Of a stretch of 64,000 nt of DNA, positions 44,341-53,214 are shown piece after piece. How positions within the stretch are numbered: the stretch's first letter is position 1; each line of letters starts with the position of its first letter. The translations under genes and the position numbers were made by a program. Origin of the DNA: JBKQHQ01 sp052148715 (GTDB lineage Bacteria; Pseudomonadota; Alphaproteobacteria; Rhizobiales; Xanthobacteraceae); assembly GCA_052148715.1 (NCBI GenBank), contig JBKQHQ010000111.1, forward strand, positions 1 through 64,000. Reading direction: 5' to 3'. The notes beneath the pieces are model-generated. The model ran no database searches. It was not told the origin of the DNA and worked only from the letters and a program-made list of their open reading frames with translations.

Positions 44341-45507
44341 ATGGACTTTTCGCTGTCCGCCGAGCAGAAGCAGATACGCGAGCTGGCGCAAAAGATTTGC
44401 GCCGGCTTTCCCGACGATTATTGGGCGTCGCGCGACCAGAGCGGCGAGTTCCCGGAGGATTTTTATCGCGCGGTCGCCGCCGCCGGACTGCTCGGCGTCG
44501 CCATGCCGGAGGCCTATGGCGGCGCCGCGCTCGGCATCACCGAGGCCGCCCTCATGATGCAGGCGATCGCCGAGTCGGGCGCGGCGATGAGCGGCTCCTC
44601 CGCGGTGCATATGAACATCTTTGGTCTGCAGCCGGTGGTCGTCTTTGGGACCGAGGCGCAGAAAGCGCGCATGCTGCCGCCGCTCATTCGCGGCGAAGAC
44701 AAAGCCTGCTTCGCCGTCACCGAGCCCGATGTCGGCCTCGACACCACCAAGATCAAGACGCGGGCCGAGCGGCGCGGCGATGCCTACTTCATCACGGGGC
44801 AAAAAATCTGGATCTCCACGGCGCAGGTGGCGACCAAGATGCTCCTGCTCGCGCGCACGACGCCGCTCGAACGCGTCGCGCGCAAGACCGACGGCTTGAG
44901 CCTCTTCTACACCGACCTCGATCGCACTCGCGTAGAAATCCGGCAGATCCGCAAGATGGGACGGCATGCGGTCGACTCCAACATGATGTTCTTCGATGCC
45001 ATGCCGGTGCCGGCATCGGACCTGATCGGGGAAGAAGGGCGGGGCTTTGCGCAAATCCTGCACGGGCTCAACCCGGAGCGTATCCTGGTGGCGGCGGAGG
45101 CCGTCGGCATCGGCCGCTCGGCGGTGCGCCGCGCCGCCCGGTATGCCCAGGAGCGGGTCGTGTTCGACCGCCCGATCGGACAGAATCAGGGCATTCAGCA
45201 TCCGCTGGCCAAGTGCTGGATGGAGCTCGAGGCCGCCAATCTGATGGTGATGCAGGCGGCGTCACGCTACGACGGCGGCGAGGAATGCGGGATCGAGGCC
45301 AATGCGGCAAAATATCTGGCCGGGGAGGCGGCCTTCTCGGCCTGCGAGACCGCGGTGATGACCCACGGCGGCATGGGCTACGCGGCCGACTATCACGTCG
45401 AGCGCTATCTGCGCGAATGCTTGATTGCGCGCATCGCGCCGGTCACGCCGCACATGATCCTGAATTTCATCGCCGAGAAGGTGCTCGATCTGCCGCGGTC
45501 GTATTGA
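44341..45507 (+). CDS. Acyl-CoA dehydrogenase
   Basis: 388 residues, normal length. The N-terminal helical domain (MDFSLSAEQKQIRELAQKIC) is followed by FAVTEPDVGLDTTKIKTRAE, the FAD site ISTAQVATKM, and the C-terminal YAQERVVFDRPIGQNQGIQH and THGGMGYAADYHVERYLREC. It oxidises an acyl-CoA to its 2-enoyl-CoA with FAD, passing electrons to ETF. ATG 44341 is preferred to 44323. The chain-length or aromatic preference is not readable. It is divergent from the decarboxylase gene. Confidence 0.93.
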   Translation: MDFSLSAEQKQIRELAQKICAGFPDDYWASRDQSGEFPEDFYRAVAAAGLLGVAMPEAYGGAALGITEAALMMQAIAESGAAMSGSSAVHMNIFGLQPVVVFGTEAQKARMLPPLIRGEDKACFAVTEPDVGLDTTKIKTRAERRGDAYFITGQKIWISTAQVATKMLLLARTTPLERVARKTDGLSLFYTDLDRTRVEIRQIRKMGRHAVDSNMMFFDAMPVPASDLIGEEGRGFAQILHGLNPERILVAAEAVGIGRSAVRRAARYAQERVVFDRPIGQNQGIQHPLAKCWMELEAANLMVMQAASRYDGGEECGIEANAAKYLAGEAAFSACETAVMTHGGMGYAADYHVERYLRECLIARIAPVTPHMILNFIAEKVLDLPRSY

Positions 45508-45529
45508 GGCGCTGGGCGAATGGAGGACC

Positions 45530-45619
45530 GCTGTCCGTGCCGAGGTCGTGCTGGTGGGCACGGCGGAACGGCGCATTGTGCCAACTTCCTTACGCCTTGG
45601 CCGCCTTTGCCCACCCTAC
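45530..45619. repeat. Half-copy of the GTAGGGTGGGC MITE family
   Basis: Ends in GGCCGCCTTTGCCCACCCTAC, matching the right ends of 41826-42004 and 59538-59734, and holds inner GGGCACGGCGG. The left terminus is not recognisable, so this copy is truncated or diverged. Confidence 0.65.
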
Positions 45620-45658
45620 GCCGCGGCCTTCGAACAGGCTCGCGTGTTGCCGATTACG

Positions 45659-46069
45659 TCAGCCGCGGGGAGGGCGCAAAAAATCCTCGCTGTATTCCCC
45701 GAGCGATACCTTGACCGGCGTCTCGCCGATTGCTTCGCATTCGAGCATCGCGGATCCGGACCGGCGGCCCGGATCGCTCAGCTCCTCGACCAGATCGGCG
45801 AAGATCTGCGCCCGCCACGGCTCGACCGTCCAGATGAACGAGGCGCCCGCTGTCTCGGTCGGGCGCATTCCGGGCGCGGGGCCCTTCTGCGTGAGCAGGA
45901 TCGCGGCGCCGTCGGCCGGCGCGCAGCACGCGGACGCCTCCAGGCGCCGCTCGTGGCGATCCTTGGCGAACTGCCGCAGCAGCGCCGCGAAGGTGCGCAT
46001 GTCGTCGGCCTCGCCGAGGAAGAGCACCAGCGGATGAAAGTCGCTCGGCAGGAAACCGAACCGCAGCAT
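45659..46069 (-). CDS. Hypothetical protein of the dioxygenase operon
   Basis: 136 residues (MLRFGFLPSDFHPLVLFLGE, then MRTFAALLRQFAKDRHERRL, ending LGEYSEDFLRPPRG). No family is recognised. It starts 8 bases after the dioxygenase beta-subunit gene on the same strand, so it is very likely in the operon. A role in the same pathway is inferred only from position. Confidence 0.65.
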   Translation of the reverse strand: MLRFGFLPSDFHPLVLFLGEADDMRTFAALLRQFAKDRHERRLEASACCAPADGAAILLTQKGPAPGMRPTETAGASFIWTVEPWRAQIFADLVEELSDPGRRSGSAMLECEAIGETPVKVSLGEYSEDFLRPPRG

Positions 46070-46077
46070 GGAGGCGC

Positions 46078-46644
46078 TCAGAAGAAGACCGACAGGTTTT
46101 TGGCGAGCAGCACGTTTTGGTCGAGGATGATCTCGCGGCGCGCGATCTTCCAGCCGTCACCGACCCGCCGCAGCACGTCGGTTTTCTTGCCGACAAAGGT
46201 GTAGGTCTCGTATTCGACCCGGTTCTGATGCACGAGGAAGCGGCTTTTGGCCACGACCTCGGCCGGCGCCTCGAGCGAAGGCTTGACTTCGAGAAGCTGC
46301 ACGTTGCTGACCATGTGGCAGACCCGGGACAGCGGTTCCTCGGCGAAATGCACGCCGGTGAGAATCTGCTCGACGCGCTTGTTCAGGGTCCATTTGTCTT
46401 CGTCGAACCAGCTGATTCCCTCGCCGACGCGAGTGTTCTCCTTCTCCTCGTGCTGGCCGAATTTCACATTGCGGCGGATCGGCATGAAATAGATGATGTC
46501 GTCCGTGAGCAGATCCAGCCAATCCTTGAAGCGGCGCTGATCGAGCAGATCGGCTTCGGCGTAAAGGAAGTCCTCCACGTCCTGCTTCAGCTCGTAGTAC
46601 AGCGGTCCGCGTTTGACGGCGGGAAGGCCGGTGAGTGCGTTCAT
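46078..46644 (-). CDS. Ring-hydroxylating dioxygenase beta subunit
   Basis: 188 residues with the SnoaL-like fold of BphA2/BenB-type small subunits: YYELKQDVEDFLYAEADLLD, QRRFKDWLDLLTDDIIYFMP, HMVSNVQLLE, RFLVHQNRVEYETYTFVGKK and VGDGWKIARREIILDQNVLL. It forms alpha3beta3 with the alpha subunit encoded two genes upstream. The SDR gene lies between them, an order also seen in other dioxygenase operons. Confidence 0.92.
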   Translation of the reverse strand: MNALTGLPAVKRGPLYYELKQDVEDFLYAEADLLDQRRFKDWLDLLTDDIIYFMPIRRNVKFGQHEEKENTRVGEGISWFDEDKWTLNKRVEQILTGVHFAEEPLSRVCHMVSNVQLLEVKPSLEAPAEVVAKSRFLVHQNRVEYETYTFVGKKTDVLRRVGDGWKIARREIILDQNVLLAKNLSVFF

Positions 46645-46692
46645 GGAGGATGCCCTTTGCGATCGTTGCCTGCGTCATCGTCGAGCCGCGTA

Positions 46693-47499
46693 TCACCGCG
46701 CCGCATCGGGTTGCGGTCGGCGCGGGATCGGGCCGCCCTGATGCGCGAAGCAGCCGACGTCGATGACCGTGCCGGAGATCGCTTCCTCGGCCAGCAAGAA
46801 CGCAACCGCGCGCGCCACGTCATCGCCGTCGGCGACCCGGCCGGCGGCCGTACCGGGAGCGTTGCGGTCGAGGTTTGCAACATTGCCGCCGACGCGGCCG
46901 AGACTCATCCCGCTCACGATCCCCCCGCCGCCCGGCACGACCGTGTTGACGCGGACATGATCGTGGAAATGATCGTAGGCAAGCGAGGCCGCCAGCGCGA
47001 ACAGGCCGCCCTTGCTGGCCGCGTAGGCGGCCATGTTCGGCTTCCCCCAACCGGCGCCCGAGCCGACGATCACGATGGCGCCGCCGCCCTGCAGGATCAT
47101 GTGCGGCAGGACCGCCTTGCAGCAGAGGTAGGTGCCCTTGAGATTCACGGCGATGACGCGGTCCCAAAGCTCTTCGCTGGTGTCGAGCACGGTGCCCAAC
47201 GGTCCGATCGCCGCATTGCCGACGAGCGCGTCGATACGGCCGTATTTGCTCGCGGTGAAATCGACCACGCGCTGCACGTCCGCGGCGCGCGAGACGTCCG
47301 CCTCCATGAGGTCGGCCTCGAGCCGCTCCGCGGCGAGCTCTTCTCGCAGCGCCGGAATGGCGTGCTCGGCGATGCTCGAGGGCTGCCGGGCCTCGAGCCC
47401 GAAGGCGACCACCGAATAGTTTTGCCGCGCGAGCGTCAGGGTGATCGCCTTGCCGATCCCAAACGTCCCGCCGGTGACGATGGCGACGCGCGGGTTCAT
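46693..47499 (-). CDS. SDR-family dehydrogenase, probably cis-dihydrodiol or ketoreductase type
   Basis: 268 residues. The cofactor motif TGGTFGIGKAI, NAAIG, and the catalytic YAASKGGLFALAASLAYDHF (YxxxK) are present, with the Ser in VGSGAGWG. Its ATG overlaps the alpha-subunit stop by 4 bases. From the operon position it should oxidise the product of the dioxygenase, for example a cis-diol to a catechol; this is inference. Confidence 0.9.
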   Translation of the reverse strand: MNPRVAIVTGGTFGIGKAITLTLARQNYSVVAFGLEARQPSSIAEHAIPALREELAAERLEADLMEADVSRAADVQRVVDFTASKYGRIDALVGNAAIGPLGTVLDTSEELWDRVIAVNLKGTYLCCKAVLPHMILQGGGAIVIVGSGAGWGKPNMAAYAASKGGLFALAASLAYDHFHDHVRVNTVVPGGGGIVSGMSLGRVGGNVANLDRNAPGTAAGRVADGDDVARAVAFLLAEEAISGTVIDVGCFAHQGGPIPRRPQPDAAR

Positions 47500-48857
47500 T
47501 CGGCGGCCGTCGCGTGCGGGGTTTTTTGCTCGGAGCCGCGACTGAGCAGCTCGTCCCAGGTGCCGCCGCGCATATACGTCTGCCAGACGCGGTAGAAGTT
47601 GCGCGCGTTCTCCTCGCTGATCTGCACGCTCACGGTGCCGGGCACCGGGTCATTCGCGTGGGTCGCGCCGATCGATTGCTGATAGTTGAACGGATAGCGG
47701 CGCGCGACGGTGCCGACGCTGGCGCTGGTGGCGTAGAGCCAGTTCTCCATGTCGTCCTGCTCGGTCATGCCGGCCGGCCCCGAATAGCGCATGTAGTAGT
47801 GGCGCAGCATGTCTTTCACTTCCGCCGGCGCGTCCTGGTCGACCAGGAAGAACCGCCATGCCTCGGTCGAGGTCGGACTGTGCGGGTGCCAGGCGCACAG
47901 CCCGCGCGGCTGGCGGGCATGCGTGGAGGTGTTGGGGAAGTAGGTCCCGGTGAAGCCGGTCAGGCGCGCACCCTCGCCCAGGCGGCGTTGGCGCTCCGCA
48001 TGGCAATGGCGGAAATATTCCTCGATGGTCGGATCGTTGAGATAGGCTTCGACGTATTCGTTGCTCGGCGGCTGCATCGCGCTGTGCACGCCGTGGCCCT
48101 GCGGGAAGCTCACCCAGATATGCTGCGCGCGCTCCATCTCGTCGTCGCGCCGGCCCCTCTTTCCGGCCGCCGCGCTCGGCCCAATGCCGATCAGATCAAC
48201 CGAGCGATGGCTCGGATTGTGATAGGTGTCGCCGAGAAAATTCTCGGCGGCGAACTTCCAGTTGGCCGGAAACACCCATTTGTGCACGCCGATGACCTCG
48301 GAGCCGCCGTCGCGGCCGTCGCGGCAGTCGAGCACCTGATCGAGGTGAATGCGGGCCTCGCCCAGATAGGTCAGAAAGTCCGGCGCCTGCGCGTCCCAAG
48401 TGGCCCAGATCGCCCCTTTGTAGTTTGCAAGTTTTGCGACCTCGATCAGCGACCAGTCCGCGCGCTCGAGCCGGCCTTCGTAGAGCGTGCGGTAGAGCGG
48501 CACGCCCTGCAGCTTGCCGTCGGTCGTGTAGCTCCAGCTGTGATAGGGGCAGGTGAACAGCGTCGTGTTGCCCTGCTCGTAGCGGCACACTTTCATCCCG
48601 CGGTGCCGGCAGGAATTCAAAAAGACGTGGATCGTTCCGGCCTGATCGCGGCAGAGCAGGACCGACTCCTCGCCCATGCGCGAGGCGAAGAAGTCGCCGG
48701 GGTTGGGGATGAGGCTCTCATGACCCACGAACAGCCAGGCGCGGGTGAATATATTCTCCAGCTCCCTTTGATAGACATCCCGGTCGACGAAGATTTCTCG
48801 GCTGATGACGCCGCGTTCGGGGTCGATCGCCTGCTCGATCGATCGGGGCAGGGACAT
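47496..48857 (-). CDS. Ring-hydroxylating dioxygenase alpha subunit
   Basis: 453 residues. The Rieske ligands are C83, H85, C103 and H106 (NSCRHRGMKVC, FTCPYHSWSYTTDGKL). The mononuclear iron site is in ENFLGDTYHNPSHRS (D210, H213, H217), with the later Asp expected in the C-terminal half. It is similar in layout to benzoate/biphenyl/nicotinate-type dioxygenase alpha subunits. ATG 48857 (MSLPRSIEQAID) is preferred to 48899. No ferredoxin or reductase gene is in the operon. Confidence 0.92.
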   Translation of the reverse strand: MSLPRSIEQAIDPERGVISREIFVDRDVYQRELENIFTRAWLFVGHESLIPNPGDFFASRMGEESVLLCRDQAGTIHVFLNSCRHRGMKVCRYEQGNTTLFTCPYHSWSYTTDGKLQGVPLYRTLYEGRLERADWSLIEVAKLANYKGAIWATWDAQAPDFLTYLGEARIHLDQVLDCRDGRDGGSEVIGVHKWVFPANWKFAAENFLGDTYHNPSHRSVDLIGIGPSAAAGKRGRRDDEMERAQHIWVSFPQGHGVHSAMQPPSNEYVEAYLNDPTIEEYFRHCHAERQRRLGEGARLTGFTGTYFPNTSTHARQPRGLCAWHPHSPTSTEAWRFFLVDQDAPAEVKDMLRHYYMRYSGPAGMTEQDDMENWLYATSASVGTVARRYPFNYQQSIGATHANDPVPGTVSVQISEENARNFYRVWQTYMRGGTWDELLSRGSEQKTPHATAAE

Positions 48858-49075
48858 CGTGATCTCCTCGCATCCGGCCGCGAGTGCTATCCATACCACG
48901 CAGGTCCAAGGTTTGTCGCGCTGCCGCGCCTCTCGCCGGGCACCGGCAGTGCGGCACTGGTTGCCTCATATCCGATGCCGTAAGTTGAGGCACGGGCGGC
49001 TTGCTGTTATCGTGACCGCCGTCTACGCAAGTGCTACATTACCATCTTCGGCAAATCGTCAGCGACGGAAAATCC

Positions 49076-49378
49076 ATGAAATTCTTCGTGCTCGCAGCGC
49101 TCGCATTGCTCATCACGGCATTCGCCTGTCAGGCTGAGGAAGGCAACTATTCGCCGGCCGAAGGGCTCGTCACGAAGGTCGATTGGCAGCCGCCGTGGAC
49201 CTTGCCGCCCCGGTTCCGCAACCATTGCGGCTACACCAACGGGCCCGATGACCCGCTCTGCTCCAATCATTGCGGCGTCGACTACCAGTTCTACTATTGC
49301 ACGCGGCACTCATTCGGCTGCTGCCATATCGGCTACGGCTACTGCGATTACCGCGGCCTCCTGCGCTGCGCTCCGTAG
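49076..49378 (+). CDS. Small secreted cysteine-rich protein
   Basis: 100 residues. MKFFVLAALALLITAFACQA is a Sec signal peptide, with likely cleavage before EEG. The mature ~80 residues contain eight cysteines in the last 50 (HCGY, PLCSNHC, YYC, GCC, YGYCDY, LRC), enough for four disulfides. I recognise no family. It stands alone upstream of an HTH gene. Confidence 0.6.
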   Translation: MKFFVLAALALLITAFACQAEEGNYSPAEGLVTKVDWQPPWTLPPRFRNHCGYTNGPDDPLCSNHCGVDYQFYYCTRHSFGCCHIGYGYCDYRGLLRCAP

Positions 49379-49565
49379 CTCGCAACACGGGCAAGAAGCC
49401 GGCGCTTGAGCGTCAGATCCTCGGTCGCCGCCTCGATCACCGCGTCCGCGTCGTAGCGGACCTCCACTTTCCGGCGCGAGCGTTGCTGAGCCTTGCCGCG
49501 CCCGATCGCGTTGCACGTATAAGTACCAATTATGGTGCTCTGCTTCTCCGGATGAAGGAGGTCAC

Positions 49566-49850
49566 ATGAGAAAAAAGGGTCGCATCGGATCGTCCTTCGA
49601 TGACTTCCTGAAGGATGAACGCATCCACGAAGAGGTGACGGCGCGGACGATCAAGCGCGTCATCGCCCGCCAGCTCGGTGCGCTTATACAGGATCAGGGT
49701 CTCACGAAGTCCGAGCTTGCGAAACGGATGCAGACAAGCCGCGCCCAGCTTGATCGGCTTCTTGATCCTAAGAATGAATCAGTAACGCTCGCAACGCTGG
49801 CGCGGGCGGCGCACGCTGTCGGACGTCAATTGCGTATGGAATTAGTGTGA
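49566..49850 (+). CDS. HigA-like XRE antitoxin, orphan
   Basis: 94 residues. The N-terminal FDDFLKDERIHEEVTARTIK is followed by an XRE helix-turn-helix (LTKSELAKRMQTSRAQLDRL) and LATLARAAHAVGRQLRMELV. This matches the antitoxin of HigBA-type modules, where the toxin gene is normally just upstream. Here only 187 bases separate it from the previous gene, and no toxin is encoded. A strong AAGGAGG ribosome-binding site precedes the ATG. Confidence 0.75.
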   Translation: MRKKGRIGSSFDDFLKDERIHEEVTARTIKRVIARQLGALIQDQGLTKSELAKRMQTSRAQLDRLLDPKNESVTLATLARAAHAVGRQLRMELV

Positions 49851-49899
49851 TCTCGTACGAATCGTTCTGAAGGATTGGGCCAATCATCGAGAGATCGGT

Positions 49900-50697
49900 T
49901 TGATTAGCAGGAGCACCACGATCTTCGACCGTTACATCGGCATCGACTATTCCGGCGCCGAGACGGCAACGGCAAGCCTCAAGGGGTTGCGCGTCTATAT
50001 GGCGGATCGCCTGTCGCCTCCGATCGAGGTCGGGCCGCCGCCGAGCCCGCGTAAATACTGGACGCGGCGGGGTATTGCCGAATGGCTGGTGGAGAGGCTG
50101 GCCGACACCCAGGCGACCTTGGTGGGCATCGATCACGGTTTCTCGTTTCCTTTGCGCTATTTCGAGATACATGGCCTGATGCCGGAATGGCCGGCGTTTC
50201 TGGACGATTTCCAGCACCATTGGCCGACCGACGAGGACCACACCTATGTTGATTTCGTGCGCGATGGCCTCGTGGGTAAAGGAGCGGCCCGTTCCGGAAA
50301 GCCGCGCTGGCGGCGCCTGGCGGAGGAACGCGCGGGCCTGGCCAAGTCGGTGTTTCATTTCGATGTGCCAGGTTCGGTGGCGAAATCCACCCACGCCGGA
50401 ATTCCGTGGCTGCGGATCATCCGGCGGGAGGCAGGTGGACGCGTCCATTTCTGGCCGTTCGACGGCTGGGACATCCCGGCCGGCCGTTCAGCGGTGGCGG
50501 AGGTGTGTCCGTCGCTATGGAGCCGAAGCATGGGACGTGAAGGCCGTGATCCCGATCAGCACGATGCCTATTCGGCCGCTGCGTGGATGCGGCAAGCCGA
50601 TCTCGATGGCAGGCTTGCGACGTTCCTCCATCCGCCCTTGGCGCCCGCTGAACGCACGGTCGCTCAGGTCGAGGGGTGGATTCTCGGCGTGGTGTGA
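49900..50697 (+). CDS. DUF429-like protein with RNase H-type fold
   Basis: 265 residues. IGIDYSGAETATASLKGLRV near the start and LVGIDHGFSFPL are the two aspartate strands of an RNase H-like fold, as in DUF429 proteins. EVCPSLWSR and DQHDAYSAAAWMRQADLDGR match the later conserved acidic motif. A nuclease activity is possible but untested in the family as I know it. The start is a TTG at 49900, as no upstream ATG fits. Confidence 0.65.
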   Translation: MISRSTTIFDRYIGIDYSGAETATASLKGLRVYMADRLSPPIEVGPPPSPRKYWTRRGIAEWLVERLADTQATLVGIDHGFSFPLRYFEIHGLMPEWPAFLDDFQHHWPTDEDHTYVDFVRDGLVGKGAARSGKPRWRRLAEERAGLAKSVFHFDVPGSVAKSTHAGIPWLRIIRREAGGRVHFWPFDGWDIPAGRSAVAEVCPSLWSRSMGREGRDPDQHDAYSAAAWMRQADLDGRLATFLHPPLAPAERTVAQVEGWILGVV

Positions 50698-50716
50698 AAA
50701 GCAGCGTGGGCGCCGC

Positions 50717-51460
50717 TCACCGCTGTTCCTCCGATGCGGCCGGCGCGAGCTCGCCGAGATAAGTCGCCGCCAGCGCGGGGTCATACCGGAGGCTCGCGGC
50801 CGCGCCGGAATAGACGACCTTGCCGGTCTCCATCACATAGGCGTAGTCGGCCGTTTCGAGGGCGGCGCGGGCGTTCTGCTCGATCAGGAGCACCGACACG
50901 CCGAGGCCGCGTAGCGCGGCAATCATGCGAAAGATCTCGCGCACGATCAGCGGGGCGAGGCCGAGGCTCGGCTCGTCGAGCAGGAGGACGCGCGGTCGCG
51001 CCATCAGCGCGCGGCCGAGCGCCAGCATCTGCCGTTCGCCGCCCGATAGCGTGCTTGCGAGCTGGGCGCGGCGCTCGGCGAGACGCGGGAAACGCTCGTA
51101 AACCGCCTCCAGGTCGCGGCGCATGCCGGCGCGGTCGCGCCGATGCGCGAAGGCGCCGAGCAACAGATTGTCGGCGACCGACAGATCGCCGAACAGCTCG
51201 CGCCGCTCCGGCACCAGGCAAAGGCCGCGCTCCACGCGGTCCTCGACGCTCAAGCCGCGCACGTCGGCGCCCGCGTAGGCGATCCCCCCGCGCGACGGCA
51301 GCAGACCCATCGTGGCCTCGAGCAACGTGGTCTTGCCGGCGCCGTTGGCGCCGACGACGGCCGCGGTCTGGCCCGCGTCGAGCGACAGCGAAACGCCACG
51401 CACTGCTTCCATCTTGCCGTAGGCGACATGCAGGTCGGTGATCTCGAGGAGCGCGCTCAC
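50717..51460 (-). CDS. livF: Branched-chain-type ABC transporter ATPase LivF
   Basis: 247 residues, a complete ATPase: Walker A VVGANGAGKTTLLEA, Q-loop region, signature LSGGERQMLALGRAL, Walker B VLLLDEPSLGLAP, and H-loop region LLIEQNARAAL. The LivF type is identified by length and by VPERRELFGDLSVADNLLLG. Its ATG overlaps the fused livMG stop by 4 bases. Substrates of such HAAT systems include aromatic acids as well as amino acids. Confidence 0.93.
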   Translation of the reverse strand: MSALLEITDLHVAYGKMEAVRGVSLSLDAGQTAAVVGANGAGKTTLLEATMGLLPSRGGIAYAGADVRGLSVEDRVERGLCLVPERRELFGDLSVADNLLLGAFAHRRDRAGMRRDLEAVYERFPRLAERRAQLASTLSGGERQMLALGRALMARPRVLLLDEPSLGLAPLIVREIFRMIAALRGLGVSVLLIEQNARAALETADYAYVMETGKVVYSGAAASLRYDPALAATYLGELAPAASEEQR

Positions 51461-53214
51461 GCCACGCCTCCGAGATAGGCTTCCTGCACGCGCGGGTCGG
51501 CGCGGATAGCGGCCGGCAAGCCTTCGGCGAGCTTGGCGCCGAAATCCATGACGATGATGCGGTCGACCAGGCCCATGACGAAGTCCATGTCGTGCTCGAC
51601 CAGGAGGATCGTTACCCCATCCCGGCGCAGCGCGCGTAAGAGATCGGCCAGCGCCTGCTTTTCCGGGCGGCGCAGACCGGCGGCGGGCTCGTCGAGGATC
51701 AGGAGCGCCGGATCGGCGGCAAGCGACCGCGCCACTTCGAGGACGCGCTGGCTTGCGAGCGGCAGGTTGCCGGCGAGCTCATCGGGCCGATCGCCGAGGC
51801 CGACGCGCTTGAGCTCACGCATCGCCTCGGCGCGTACGGAGTCTTCCTCGCGGCGATCGAGGCGCAGCGCGCCGGCGAGGAACCCGCAATGCGTGCGCCG
51901 ATAGGTCCCGAGCATGACGTTCTCGACCAGCGTCATGTTTGGCCGCAGCTTGACGTGCTGAAACGTGCGGGCAATGCCGTGGGCGGCGATGCGATGGCTC
52001 GGCCGGCCGGTGATGTCGCGGCCTTGGAACACGAACCGGCCGGCGTCGGGCGGCAGCACGCCGGTGATGAGGTTGAACATCGTGCTCTTGCCCGCGCCGT
52101 TGGGCCCGATGAGGCCAAGAATTTCCCCGGCATCGAGCCTGAAACTCACGTCGTTGACCGCGATGAGCCCGCCGAAGCGCTTTTGCACGCCTTCGACCTC
52201 GAGGAGCGGTGTGCCCGCTTGCGGCAGTGTGCGCCGGGGGAGCGGCGGCGCGTCGGGCGGCGGGATCGGCGCGGACGTCGGCAGGTAGCGGAGCAGATAC
52301 GGTACGAGACCGCCGCGCGCGTGCTGTAAGAGCACGACGAAGAGCGCGCCGAACACGACGACTTCCAGCTGGCCGCTATTGGCCGTGAGCGCCGGCAGGA
52401 TATCCTGCAGGGCATTCTTCAGCAGCGTGACCAACGCGGCGCCCACCACGGCGCCGGCCACGTAGCCTGACCCGCCGGCGAGCGCCATCAACAAATATTC
52501 GATGCCGGGCTTCACGTCGAACGGTGCCGGGCTGACAAAGCGCTGCATGTGGGCGTAGAGCCAGCCGGAAAGCCCGGCCAACATGGCGGCGAAAACAAAG
52601 ACGGCGAGACGGGCGTGAAAGATGTTGACGCCTAGGCTTGCCGCCATCGCTCTGCCGCCGCGCAGGCTGCGGATCGCGCGGCCTTCGCGCGAATCGAGCA
52701 GATTGGCGCAGAGCCATAGCGCTCCGCCCAGCACCAGCCAGATCGGATAGTACATGGCGCTCGCGCGGGCGAAGCTCAGCGGTCCGATCGAGAGCGGCGG
52801 AATGCCGGTGATGCCGCCGTGGCCGCCGAGTGCTTCGGACTGGCCGAACAAGTAGTAGATGGCGATGCCCCAGGCGATGGTGCTGAGCGGCAGGAAATGA
52901 CCCTCGAGCCGGAGCGTGATCGCGCCGAGGATTAAGGCGACGCCGCCGGTGAGCGTGAGCGCCAGCAGCAGGCCGAGCCAAGGCGAGGCCGCATGCGCGG
53001 TGGTGAGCCAGGCGGTGGCATAGGCGCCGATGCCGACGAAGGCGGCTTGGCCGAAGGAGGTGAGGCCGCCAAAGCCCGTCAGCAGCACCAGGCCGAGCGC
53101 CACCAGCGCGTAGATGCCGACATAGTTGAGGAGCGTCACGTTGAAGTCGCCGAGCACCAAGGGAGCTGCCGCGAGCGCAGCGATCAGCAGCCAAAGGGCG
53201 CGCCGGAGTGTCAC
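51457..53214 (-). CDS. Fused LivM permease and LivG ATPase
   Basis: 585 residues. The first ~300 are a LivM-type permease (VTLRRALWLLIAALAAAPLV, TGFGGLTSFGQAAFVGIGAY, MLAGLSGWLYAHMQRFVSPA). A Pro-rich linker (PTSAPIPPPDAPPLPRR) joins it to a LivG-type ATPase with GPNGAGKST and the LivG-specific region LRPNMTLVENVMLGTYRRTH. GTG 53214 overlaps the livH stop (GTGA), which supports it over the upstream start. Fusion of LivM and LivG fixes their 1:1 ratio and is known in a minority of such transporters. Confidence 0.9.
   Translation of the reverse strand: MTLRRALWLLIAALAAAPLVLGDFNVTLLNYVGIYALVALGLVLLTGFGGLTSFGQAAFVGIGAYATAWLTTAHAASPWLGLLLALTLTGGVALILGAITLRLEGHFLPLSTIAWGIAIYYLFGQSEALGGHGGITGIPPLSIGPLSFARASAMYYPIWLVLGGALWLCANLLDSREGRAIRSLRGGRAMAASLGVNIFHARLAVFVFAAMLAGLSGWLYAHMQRFVSPAPFDVKPGIEYLLMALAGGSGYVAGAVVGAALVTLLKNALQDILPALTANSGQLEVVVFGALFVVLLQHARGGLVPYLLRYLPTSAPIPPPDAPPLPRRTLPQAGTPLLEVEGVQKRFGGLIAVNDVSFRLDAGEILGLIGPNGAGKSTMFNLITGVLPPDAGRFVFQGRDITGRPSHRIAAHGIARTFQHVKLRPNMTLVENVMLGTYRRTHCGFLAGALRLDRREEDSVRAEAMRELKRVGLGDRPDELAGNLPLASQRVLEVARSLAADPALLILDEPAAGLRRPEKQALADLLRALRRDGVTILLVEHDMDFVMGLVDRIIVMDFGAKLAEGLPAAIRADPRVQEAYLGGVA

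Noticed and set aside
44091..46037. 648-codon plus-strand frame
   Set aside because: It runs across the acyl-CoA dehydrogenase in another frame and has Arg-rich shadow composition; it matches no family.
49376..49560. HigB-like toxin upstream of the XRE antitoxin
   Set aside because: The 187-base gap is too short, and neither strand gives a toxin-like sequence. A ~55-codon minus frame (KAQQRSRRKVEVRYDADAVI) is present but unidentified.
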